In this document: positions 51,042 to 58,554 of the stretch, piece by piece | How positions within the stretch are numbered: the stretch's first letter is position 1 | How the letters are laid out: each line of letters begins with the position of its first letter | Assembly: GCA_902773435.1 (NCBI GenBank) | Contig: CACYEN010000021.1 | Span: forward strand, 1 to 64,000 | Reading direction: 5' to 3' | Length of the DNA stretch: 64,000 nt | DNA from: an uncultured Lachnospiraceae bacterium | GTDB taxonomy: Bacteria > Bacillota > Clostridia > Lachnospirales > Lachnospiraceae | Made by a program: the position numbers and the translations under genes | Notes under the pieces: generated by a model | What the model saw: the letters and a program-made list of their open reading frames with translations, nothing else | Databases searched by the model: none | Told to the model about the DNA's origin: nothing

Positions 51042-51099
51042 GGACAGGGGACGGTTCCGCCGTCCTGCCGAAACAGGATGGCAGAACCGTCCCCTGTCC
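51042..51099. repeat. Nested inverted repeat with GGACAGGGGACGGTT ends
   Basis: Outer arms of 15 bp (51042-51056 and 51085-51099) are perfect. Inner arms CCGTCCTG and CAGGATGG (one wobble) enclose CCGAAA. No T-run, so it is not an intrinsic terminator. The end motif is shared in part with the 13029 terminator and the 51110-51130 sequence, which suggests a dispersed mobile hairpin element. Confidence 0.85.
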
Positions 51100-51165
51100 T
51101 TCCGGACATAAGGACAGCTCCCGTCCCCTATGCCCGCAGGATCTCAAAAACAGATCGTCCTTCCG

Positions 51166-52110
51166 TCATTTTTCCTCACAGATCACCGTGTCCACCGTGA
51201 CTCCGTCTGAAGAATAAACCGTGACCGTGAGCCCGTCCGGGGCCGTAAATACTGTCAGACTGCTCTCCTTTGACCCGCTCTCCGGCTCAAAGCCGGCCGC
51301 CCTCGCGGCCTTGTCCGCCGCGGACAGGTCCATGCCGTACTGGATGCCGGCGATCTTGTATGTGTTCCCGGCGTAGAGATTGATCTTGGTGATCACGCCG
51401 CCCCTGACGGATCCCGTCATGCCGACCTGGTGCGTCCTGCCGTCCACGCCTTCCCCGAGGTTATAGCTTCTGACGCCGATCGCCTCCTCGGCCGACGCGT
51501 CAGGGAACTTCTTCTCCAGCGCGCTGAACGAGAGTCCCAGGTACTGGGTCAGCTCGTTTTTCTCCATCGGCTTGATGACGATCTTGCCGACTCCCGGGAG
51601 GATCGCCCCTCCGGCACCCCCCGAACCGTTCCCCTGGTTTCCGGGATCCGCGGGATCCTCAGCCGAGTCGATCGTTCCTCCGAGCGAGAAAAGCAGTCCC
51701 GACACCGATTCCTCCATCGACTCGACGGTGCTCGCCTCATCCGGAATTCCGGCGCTCTCCGTCTCTTCGCCTGTGGTCCCGGACACCTCCTGCGCCAAGG
51801 ACGTCCCGGCCGGAGCCGGCGCCTCCGCCCGCTCCCGTTCCGAAGTCCCCTCCGCCGAAGAGGCACGTTCGCTCTGGGCGGAGATCTCCGAAGCTGCAGC
51901 GTCGGAAGCCGTGGACTCCGCCTTCCCTCCGCTCTCATCGGCGGAGGCGCTCTGTGTCGCGACAATCGCCGACGCGGCGACCTCGGAGACGGGTGCCTCT
52001 TTCTTCTCCTTCCCGCAGCCGGAAAGGGCCGCGGCGGGAAGAGCAAGCGCGATGAGCGCGGTCAGCAGATGTCTGCGCGTTCTCCACTCTCTGTTCAGAC
52101 TACTGTTCAT
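51166..52110 (-). CDS. Lipoprotein with serine/alanine-rich linker
   Basis: A 314-residue lipoprotein. The lipobox is LSGC (Cys near residue 32), followed by a Ser/Ala/Glu-rich linker of about 150 residues and a C-terminal globular part (about residues 185-314, LTQYLGLSFSALEKKFPD, YGMDLSAADKAARAAGF) that is not recognised. It confirms that the lipoprotein pathway operates in this organism. GAGG site upstream. It lies between the potassium channel and the Hsp70-like cluster and could be cotranscribed with the former. Confidence 0.8.
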   Translation of the reverse strand: MNSSLNREWRTRRHLLTALIALALPAAALSGCGKEKKEAPVSEVAASAIVATQSASADESGGKAESTASDAAASEISAQSERASSAEGTSERERAEAPAPAGTSLAQEVSGTTGEETESAGIPDEASTVESMEESVSGLLFSLGGTIDSAEDPADPGNQGNGSGGAGGAILPGVGKIVIKPMEKNELTQYLGLSFSALEKKFPDASAEEAIGVRSYNLGEGVDGRTHQVGMTGSVRGGVITKINLYAGNTYKIAGIQYGMDLSAADKAARAAGFEPESGSKESSLTVFTAPDGLTVTVYSSDGVTVDTVICEEK

Positions 52111-52149
52111 ATATACGTATTTACCTCACAGATCGGCGTGCGGGACGCC

Positions 52150-53151
52150 TCATAAACTCATCGGTTTTGTATTCTCAGGCACCTTGCAGATCATCATGAC
52201 GTCTCCGACCTGGACATTGTAGGCCTGATCCGGGAAAAATGTTCTTCTCCCTCTCTCCACGTAGACGACGGCGGTGCGGTACTTCTCCAGAAGCTCGTCG
52301 GACGTAAGGCCGATCCAGGCGCTGTCCACATCTATGAGGAGCGTGTGGGCCGCGGACATCGCCGGTCCTTCCCCGCCCTTATCTCCGACCATCTTCGTGT
52401 ACTGCTCGACGAATCCCGCGGAGATGATACCAGTCGGAAGCGCAACCGCCGCAACCCCCAGAAATGACATCACGACCGCCATGACCCGGCCCATGAGCGT
52501 CACCGGGTAGATATCCCCGTATCCGATCGTCAGGACCGCGGACACGGACCACCAGATCCCGGAAAACGCGTTCCTGAACACCTCCGGCTGGGCGGGGTGC
52601 TCGACGTTGTACATCAGAATCGACGACGCGAGAATCAGCGTCAGGATGATGAACACGGAAGACGTGAGCTGGTTCCTCTTCTCGTAGAGAACCGACAGGA
52701 TCACGTTAAACGAGTCGTAGTTCGCGTTAACCCGGAACAGGTGGAAGATCCTGACGACGCGGAGCATCCTGAACACGACGAATCCGTCCAGGAACAGAAA
52801 CGGCAGGATGGTCAGAAGCTCGATTATGCCGTCAAACGAAAAAACATACTTCAGCACCGCCTTCCCGGCCGGCAGGTCGGGGTAGAGATAAGGGGCTGTC
52901 CAGATCCTCAGGACATATTCCATGAGAAAAAAAAGTACCGTGAACAGCTCCGCCCAGAACAGGACGCGGTGCCAGACGCTGAATCTGTCAAATGTCTGCA
53001 GCACCATCAGGGCGATGTTGAGTAAGATCACGATGACCAGGATGATATCGAAGACCCTGCTCGGGGTATCTGATTTGTTTCCGATCTGGATGATCTCGAA
53101 AACCCTCATCCGTATTGATTTTTTGCCGGTTTGGTTCTCTGTCTGGTTCAT
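52150..53151 (-). CDS. Voltage-gated potassium channel protein with TrkA-C-like domain
   Basis: A 333-residue channel with six membrane helices. The S4 helix carries spaced arginines (FRMLRVVRIFHLFRV), the selectivity filter is TIGYGDIYP and the C-terminal part (about residues 255-325) resembles a TrkA-C regulatory domain. The cytoplasmic N terminus is hydrophilic. Forms a tetrameric potassium channel in the membrane. Confidence 0.93.
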   Translation of the reverse strand: MNQTENQTGKKSIRMRVFEIIQIGNKSDTPSRVFDIILVIVILLNIALMVLQTFDRFSVWHRVLFWAELFTVLFFLMEYVLRIWTAPYLYPDLPAGKAVLKYVFSFDGIIELLTILPFLFLDGFVVFRMLRVVRIFHLFRVNANYDSFNVILSVLYEKRNQLTSSVFIILTLILASSILMYNVEHPAQPEVFRNAFSGIWWSVSAVLTIGYGDIYPVTLMGRVMAVVMSFLGVAAVALPTGIISAGFVEQYTKMVGDKGGEGPAMSAAHTLLIDVDSAWIGLTSDELLEKYRTAVVYVERGRRTFFPDQAYNVQVGDVMMICKVPENTKPMSL

Positions 53152-53300
53152 CTCATCCGATTAAGCGCTTGAATGGTTATAAGCATTATATCCCGAAGAA
53201 GTGCCTTTCGCAAGACAAAGTCCCCGCCCGCGGAAAGACCGGCTTCCGCCCGCGGGCCGCCTTCCCCGGCCCGAAAAAGGAGCGCGCGGACTGGCCGCGG

Positions 53301-53972
53301 TCAGGCATTTCCGGTGAGTGAGATGTAGAGGTCGTAGAGGGCGGAGCCGGTCTTCCCTCTCGCGGGGTACTCATTTTCCCCGATTTCCAGGATGTGCGCG
53401 TCGCAGCAGTTGACAATCTTCGTCCCCGCGGCGTGAGTGAGCTCCCTCTGAAAGCCGGTGCCGTAGTTTTTGTGCACATGGCCGTGGAGCATGTATTTCG
53501 GGTGCCAGCGCTCGATGAGTTCGTTGAAGCAGCAGAATCCTCTGTGGGGCAGGTCCTCGAGGTCTCCGTACCCGCTCGCCGGGGCGTGCGTGAGCAGGAT
53601 GTCGAAGCCGTTCGTCAGCGTGAGCTTCCCCTGCAGGCGGCGGATCCTCCGCTTCATCTCCGACTCGGTGTACATGTCCTTCCCCTCGCGGTAGCGCATG
53701 CTGCCCCCGAGCCCGAGGATCCGGAGCCCCCTGTAATTATAGACCGTGCCGTCGACGTCGACGCATCCGAGAGGGGGCCGCCTGTCGTAAACCGCGTCGT
53801 GGTTTCCCCTGACGTAGAGCAGGGGACAGTTCACCATGGTGACGAGGAACTGGAGGTAGTCCGGGTCGAGGTCGCCGCAGGACAGGATGAGGTCGATCTC
53901 CTTTACCCTGTCCCTGTCAAAGTAATCCCACAGCCACTTGTTTTCCTCGTCTGCCACCGTCAGTATCTTCAT
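53301..53972 (-). CDS. Calcineurin-like metallophosphoesterase
   Basis: A 223-residue phosphoesterase with GDLD (from ILSCGDLDPDYL), GNHD (VRGNHDAVYD), THAP and GHVH motifs. The first metal motif, usually Asp-x-His, is Asp-Glu-Glu (VADEENKWLW), a known variation among small clostridial members but worth noting. Substrate unknown. The start at 53972 follows AGAAGGAG. It begins 50 bases after the BMP-type gene. Confidence 0.87.
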   Translation of the reverse strand: MKILTVADEENKWLWDYFDRDRVKEIDLILSCGDLDPDYLQFLVTMVNCPLLYVRGNHDAVYDRRPPLGCVDVDGTVYNYRGLRILGLGGSMRYREGKDMYTESEMKRRIRRLQGKLTLTNGFDILLTHAPASGYGDLEDLPHRGFCCFNELIERWHPKYMLHGHVHKNYGTGFQRELTHAAGTKIVNCCDAHILEIGENEYPARGKTGSALYDLYISLTGNA

Positions 53973-54022
53973 AGGCTCCTTCTGCCCTTTCTCCCAAATC
54001 CGCCGGCTCTTTCGCGCGCGGA

Positions 54023-55996
54023 TCATCTGTTTCCGCCGGTCTGCGCCGCCGTCTTTCCTTTTCCGGCGACTCCGCTCACCTGCACCGTCTCCTTCGCGGG
54101 CTCCTTCAGCTCGCTCATATCGGGGATCGTCCCGATGACGTTGTCGTTGAGCCAGTCCATCTTGATGATCTCAAGATTTGAAAGCCTCCCGCTGTCCGCC
54201 CCCTTGATCGTCCCGTCCTGGCTCCTGAGTTCCCCGTCGAACGGGTTCAGCGTGCCGGCTATGAGCGCGTTCTTCAGCGTCATTACAAGCTTCTTCGAGT
54301 AGTAGGAGATGCGGTCGCTCATGATCACGTCGATGACGCCCGACTGCATGCCCCACCAGTAATTCAGCGCCTGGTCGGGTCTCCGGATCTCCCTGGCGTT
54401 CCATGTGCCGTCGAGAATCGTGCGCACGATCAGCTCGTAGTACCTTCCCCAATCCCAGACCGGGGCCGCCAGGTTGAAGACGCTCCCGTCGCTTCCGGTC
54501 TGATAGATGCCGTACTCCCTCGACGCCCTCTGCGGCCGGATGAGGTCGGGCCCCGAGTAGACGCTGACGCCGATGGAGCGCAGCTCCTCCCTCCAGTTGT
54601 CGTCCCTACGGGAGGACCAGGTCAGATAGATCTTGGCGTAGGGATCGATCATCGCCGCGCCGATCGCGAAGGCGTTAATATTCGCGAGCGTCCCGTAGAT
54701 CGGGTAGTCGGCCCGGAAGCCGATGAGGTGGTTCTCCGCGACCGAAGCCGCGAGGGCGCCCATGAGGAACTTCGCCTCGTACATCCTCCCGTAGTAGGTG
54801 CGGACCGCGTTGTTGGCCAGGTTGATCGAGCAGTTCATGAATTTGACCTTCGGATACTCGATGGCGCAGCGGAGCGTCTCCGCCATCTGAGCCGGGGAAG
54901 TCGTGATGATAAGCTCGTCCTCGTCGGCGACGGCGGCCTCCACGGCGCGGCGGATCGACTCGTCGTCCGCGCAGCCCTCGAACTTCACCGTGTCGACGAT
55001 TCCGCCGAAGCGCTGCTCGAGCTCATTTCTTCCGAGTTCGTGTCCGTAGACCCATCTCGACTCCTCTGTCGTCCGGTCGTAGATAAACGCGGCCTTCAGC
55101 GGTTTCTCCCTCGTGTACACGCGGTCCCTGAGGATCGCGGAGAAAACCGCTTCCGCGGGCTTCTTCGCCCCGGCCTTCTCGATCTCGGCCGGTGTCTCGA
55201 TGAGCGCGATGTTGTCGTCGCGGGTCTTCACAAGGATCTCGTTCCAGATCTTCCCGATCCGGTTTTTGACGATCGCGTCGGCCCCGCCCGAAAGTCCGTC
55301 CGTCCCGAAAATGCCGAGATAGGTGAGGAACGCGTCCCCCGGGGTCAGGTTCAGCCGCTCGCCGCCTTTCGCCTCGAAGAGTTCCGCGAATTTCCTGTAT
55401 TCGGACCGCAGATTGATGACCTCGTCGTCCGGCCACGGGTTCACGAGGTCCCGCCCGAGCAGACCGGCGAGCTTCTCAAAGCTGCCCTCCTCGGAAAATG
55501 ACAGCTCATAGATCGGGCACACGTCAAAGAATCGCGTGAACTCATAATAGATCCGGCAGTTCTTCTCGTCGGACCGCTTCGGCAGGATGCGGGTGATGTC
55601 GGCGAGGATCATGGGCATACCCAGGAATTTCGTGACGGAGACCCTTTTGTTGCCCTCCTGCACATAGAACCTCTGCATGTATTCGTAGACTTTGACCGGG
55701 TCGCGGATCCCCTCCCTCTCCTGGGAATCATACAGAGTCTGCCACTTGAGGGCGAACTCGGATCCCTCGGCGAGAATCGGCATGAAACCGCTGGAGAAAG
55801 CGTTCTGTCTGCCGGCGGTCTTCGTCCCGGCGATCATCGTAACCGGGATCTCCATGAGGCCGATCGGGTATTCGCCGGCGGTGTCGCTGACGGAGGCGAT
55901 ATACTCAAGTGAGGTGAGATAGGGAAAGCGGCCCGCCGAGATGTCCCTGCTGACCTCGCGGAGACCCGCTTTTCTGGCTCTGGAATAATCGTTCAT
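54023..55996 (-). CDS. BMP-type substrate-binding domain fused to a ParB-like N terminus, no signal peptide
   Basis: A 657-residue protein. The first 300 residues contain a ParB/sulfiredoxin-like piece (VYEYMQRFYVQEGNKRVSVTKFLG) and a unique region; the last 340 residues are a Bmp (basic membrane protein) type binding fold (AAFIYDRTTEESRWVYGHELG, DDELIITTSPAQMAE, NAFAIGAAMIDPYA). There is no signal peptide or membrane helix at the start chosen (55996, with GGAAGGGAAG upstream), so the binding domain should be cytoplasmic. Bmp proteins usually bind nucleosides outside the cell; an intracellular sensing role is suggested. It follows galE after a terminator. Confidence 0.83.
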   Translation of the reverse strand: MNDYSRARKAGLREVSRDISAGRFPYLTSLEYIASVSDTAGEYPIGLMEIPVTMIAGTKTAGRQNAFSSGFMPILAEGSEFALKWQTLYDSQEREGIRDPVKVYEYMQRFYVQEGNKRVSVTKFLGMPMILADITRILPKRSDEKNCRIYYEFTRFFDVCPIYELSFSEEGSFEKLAGLLGRDLVNPWPDDEVINLRSEYRKFAELFEAKGGERLNLTPGDAFLTYLGIFGTDGLSGGADAIVKNRIGKIWNEILVKTRDDNIALIETPAEIEKAGAKKPAEAVFSAILRDRVYTREKPLKAAFIYDRTTEESRWVYGHELGRNELEQRFGGIVDTVKFEGCADDESIRRAVEAAVADEDELIITTSPAQMAETLRCAIEYPKVKFMNCSINLANNAVRTYYGRMYEAKFLMGALAASVAENHLIGFRADYPIYGTLANINAFAIGAAMIDPYAKIYLTWSSRRDDNWREELRSIGVSVYSGPDLIRPQRASREYGIYQTGSDGSVFNLAAPVWDWGRYYELIVRTILDGTWNAREIRRPDQALNYWWGMQSGVIDVIMSDRISYYSKKLVMTLKNALIAGTLNPFDGELRSQDGTIKGADSGRLSNLEIIKMDWLNDNVIGTIPDMSELKEPAKETVQVSGVAGKGKTAAQTGGNR

Positions 55997-56075
55997 CTTT
56001 GAGACTTCCCTTCCTTTCCCGCATCCCAAGCAGCGGCAGGCAGGATCCCTTCTCCGCTGCTCCGCGAAAACGAAC

Positions 56076-56100
56076 GGGCGGGCGCAGGAGGCGCCCGCCC
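56076..56100 (-). terminator. Terminator of the galK-galE operon
   Basis: On the minus strand GGGCGGGCGC and GCGCCCGCCC form a 10-bp stem with loop CTCCT, followed by GTTCGTTTTC. Confidence 0.75.
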
Positions 56101-56108
56101 GGAAATCC

Positions 56109-57128
56109 TTATCCTTCCATGTATCCGTCGGGATTTTTCGACTGCCAGTTCCAGGCGTCGCGGCACATCTCCTCGATCCCCCGCTCCGCCTTCCAGCCGA
56201 GCACTTCCCCGGCCTTCGCGGGATCCGAGTAGCAGGTGGCGATATCACCGGGCCTTCTCGGATCGATCACATAGGGGATCTCCTTTCCGCAGGCCTTCTC
56301 AAATGCCTTTATGATATCGAGTACGCTGTAGCCGATCCCGGTTCCCAGATTGAAAATGTTCACCCCGGGGAGCTTCTCCATCCCCTCGATCGCCCTGACG
56401 TGTCCCTTCGCGAGATCCACCACATGGATGTAGTCGCGGACGCCGGTTCCGTCCGGCGTGTCGTAGTCATCTCCGAAGACATGCACTTTCTCGAGCTTCC
56501 CGCCGGCAACCTGGGCGACATAGGGAAGAAGATTGTTCGGTATCCCCTTCGGGTCCTCCCCCATGAGGCCGCTCTCGTGGGCTCCGATCGGATTGAAATA
56601 GCGGAGAAGCATGACCTGCCAGCTGCTGTCGCTCTTCCAGATGTCCGTGAGGATGCGCTCCTGCATCGCCTTCGTCGTCCCGTAGGGATTCGTCGTCTGG
56701 CCGAGAGGACACTCCTCGGTGATCGGCACGAAAGCCGGATCCCCGTACACCGTCGCCGAGCTGGAGAAGACGATCTTTTTGCAGCCGTGCTCCCTCATGA
56801 CGTCGCAGAGTGTCAGCGTCGAGCTGAGGTTATTGGAATAGTATTCGATCGGCTTTCTCGTCGACTCCCCGACCGCCTTATATCCCGCGAAATGGATCAC
56901 CGCCCCGATCTCCTCGGCGTCAAAAAGTTCTGTCAGGGCTTCGCGGTCGCAGACGTCGATCTTATAGAATACGGGCCGCTTCCCGGTGATTGTCTCGATC
57001 CGGTCCAGGACAAGCTCTTTGGAATTGTAGAGATTGTCCGCGATGACAACGTCGTATCCCGCATTCAGGAGTTCGACGACCGTGTGACTTCCGATAAACC
57101 CGGTTCCGCCTGTTACAAGTATCTTCAT
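56109..57128 (-). CDS. galE: UDP-glucose 4-epimerase
   Basis: A 339-residue short-chain dehydrogenase/reductase-type epimerase that interconverts UDP-galactose and UDP-glucose. The NAD motif GGTGFIGSH and the catalytic Ser (SSSATVYG) and Tyr-x-x-x-Lys (NPYGTTK) are present. It starts 14 bases after galK stops, with GGGAGGGATGAG as site. Together with galK it forms part of the Leloir pathway; galT is not in the window. Confidence 0.95.
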   Translation of the reverse strand: MKILVTGGTGFIGSHTVVELLNAGYDVVIADNLYNSKELVLDRIETITGKRPVFYKIDVCDREALTELFDAEEIGAVIHFAGYKAVGESTRKPIEYYSNNLSSTLTLCDVMREHGCKKIVFSSSATVYGDPAFVPITEECPLGQTTNPYGTTKAMQERILTDIWKSDSSWQVMLLRYFNPIGAHESGLMGEDPKGIPNNLLPYVAQVAGGKLEKVHVFGDDYDTPDGTGVRDYIHVVDLAKGHVRAIEGMEKLPGVNIFNLGTGIGYSVLDIIKAFEKACGKEIPYVIDPRRPGDIATCYSDPAKAGEVLGWKAERGIEEMCRDAWNWQSKNPDGYMEG

Positions 57129-57142
57129 CTCATCCCTCCCCG

Positions 57143-58360
57143 TCACCTGATCCTGTGGGCGCCCGCCCCGGCCTCGATGACATAGAAATCTGCTTTCTGT
57201 CCCTCGAACGCGGCCCCGTAGGCAGCCCCGATCCTGTTCCTGAACTCATCGACGGCGTCATCCCCGACGATGCTCACCGTACAGCCTCCGAAGCCGCCTC
57301 CCGTGATTCTGCTCCCGAGGACTCCGGGGATCTTCCAGGCCTCGTCGACCAGGAAGTCGATCTCGGGGCAGGACACCTCGTAGTCATCTCTGAGTGAGAT
57401 GTGCGACTCGTTCATCAGCTTGCCGAATTCCACGAGATCGCCCCTGTCGAGGGCTTCCACCGCTCTGATCGTGCGGGCGTTCTCCGTGACCGCGTGCTTC
57501 GCGCGGCTCCTCTCCGGCTCGGGGAGGACATGGGAGATCTCAGCGAACTCCTCGCAGGTCAGGCTGCCGAGCGACTCGGTCTCGCGGTGCGCCCTGATCA
57601 GCTCAAGCGCGCTCTCACAGCTCTTCCGCCTGTCATTGTATCCCGACGTCACGAGCTGGTGCTTGACGTTGCTGTTCGTGATAACGATCTTCATGCCGCT
57701 CATGGCGAGCGGGGCATACCTGTAATTCAGCGTGTTGGTGTCAAGAAAGATCGCGCTGCCCTCTTTGCCCATGGCGGACGCGAACTGGTCCATAATGCCG
57801 CAGTTCATGCCGACATATGCGTTCTCCGCCCTCTGGCCCAGCAGGGCGAGGTCCTCCTGCCTTACGCCCGCAAATCCGTAGAGTTCCCGGAGAACAAGTC
57901 CCGTGAGGACTTCGAGGGAGGCCGATGAGGAGAGGCCTGATCCCGCCGGGATATTTCCGTAGTAGAGCACGTCAAAGCCAGTCGGAAGGACAAAGCCTTT
58001 CTCCGCGAATGCCCAGATGACGCCCTTCGGGTAGTTCGTCCAGTCGTCGGCTCCCGCCTTCAGGGTGCTTCCGCCCTCGCTGCCGTCGAGCATAAGCGCC
58101 GGGTCGTCGAGGCTGCACTCCGTGACCTCACCGCCGCGGATGTTGAGAGACGCGAAGCGGATCGTCCGGTCCTCCCGCTTTCTCGCGGCCGCATAGGTCC
58201 CGAGCGTCAGCGCGCAGGGGAAGACATGTCCTCCGTTGTAATCGGTGTGCTCACCGATCAGGTTGACGCGGCCGGGAGCGAAAAACACGCCGGGATTCCC
58301 GTCCCCGTAGATTTCCTTGAAATGCCTCCCGAGATTCTCAACGATCATCATGTCATCCAT
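57143..58360 (-). CDS. galK: Galactokinase
   Basis: A 405-residue GHMP kinase. The galactokinase signature GRVNLIGEHTDYNGGHV is at the N terminus, GHMP motif 2 is PAGSGLSSSASLEV, and motif 3 is GSRITGGGFGGCTV. It phosphorylates alpha-D-galactose. GGAGG site eight bases before ATG. First gene of galK-galE, under a good promoter at 58446-58474. Confidence 0.95.
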   Translation of the reverse strand: MDDMMIVENLGRHFKEIYGDGNPGVFFAPGRVNLIGEHTDYNGGHVFPCALTLGTYAAARKREDRTIRFASLNIRGGEVTECSLDDPALMLDGSEGGSTLKAGADDWTNYPKGVIWAFAEKGFVLPTGFDVLYYGNIPAGSGLSSSASLEVLTGLVLRELYGFAGVRQEDLALLGQRAENAYVGMNCGIMDQFASAMGKEGSAIFLDTNTLNYRYAPLAMSGMKIVITNSNVKHQLVTSGYNDRRKSCESALELIRAHRETESLGSLTCEEFAEISHVLPEPERSRAKHAVTENARTIRAVEALDRGDLVEFGKLMNESHISLRDDYEVSCPEIDFLVDEAWKIPGVLGSRITGGGFGGCTVSIVGDDAVDEFRNRIGAAYGAAFEGQKADFYVIEAGAGAHRIR

Positions 58361-58445
58361 ACAAACGCCTCCGGCCTGTCCGTTCTTTTTTCAACATTTC
58401 CGCCCGCGCATAAAGACGGCGCGGCGTGAACCTTATCTTTTCCCC

Positions 58446-58474
58446 ATCTTATCGCCGGCGGGCCAGATTCTCAA
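58446..58474 (-). promoter_or_regulatory. galK-galE promoter
   Basis: On the minus strand TTGAGA, 17-bp spacer and TAAGAT, about 85 bases before galK. Confidence 0.7.
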
Positions 58475-58507
58475 CATCTTTTTGTCGATTTATACCGTCG
58501 GAATGTT

Positions 58508-58546
58508 AAATGCGCCCCGCAGGTTACCCTGCGGGGCGCATTTTCA
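58508..58546. terminator. Perfect hairpin terminator after the AraC-GH39 gene
   Basis: A perfect 16-bp stem (58508-58523 with 58528-58543) with loop TTAC. It ends the minus-strand AraC-GH39 transcript and insulates the gal promoter downstream. Confidence 0.9.
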
Positions 58547-58554
58547 CCGGGGCG

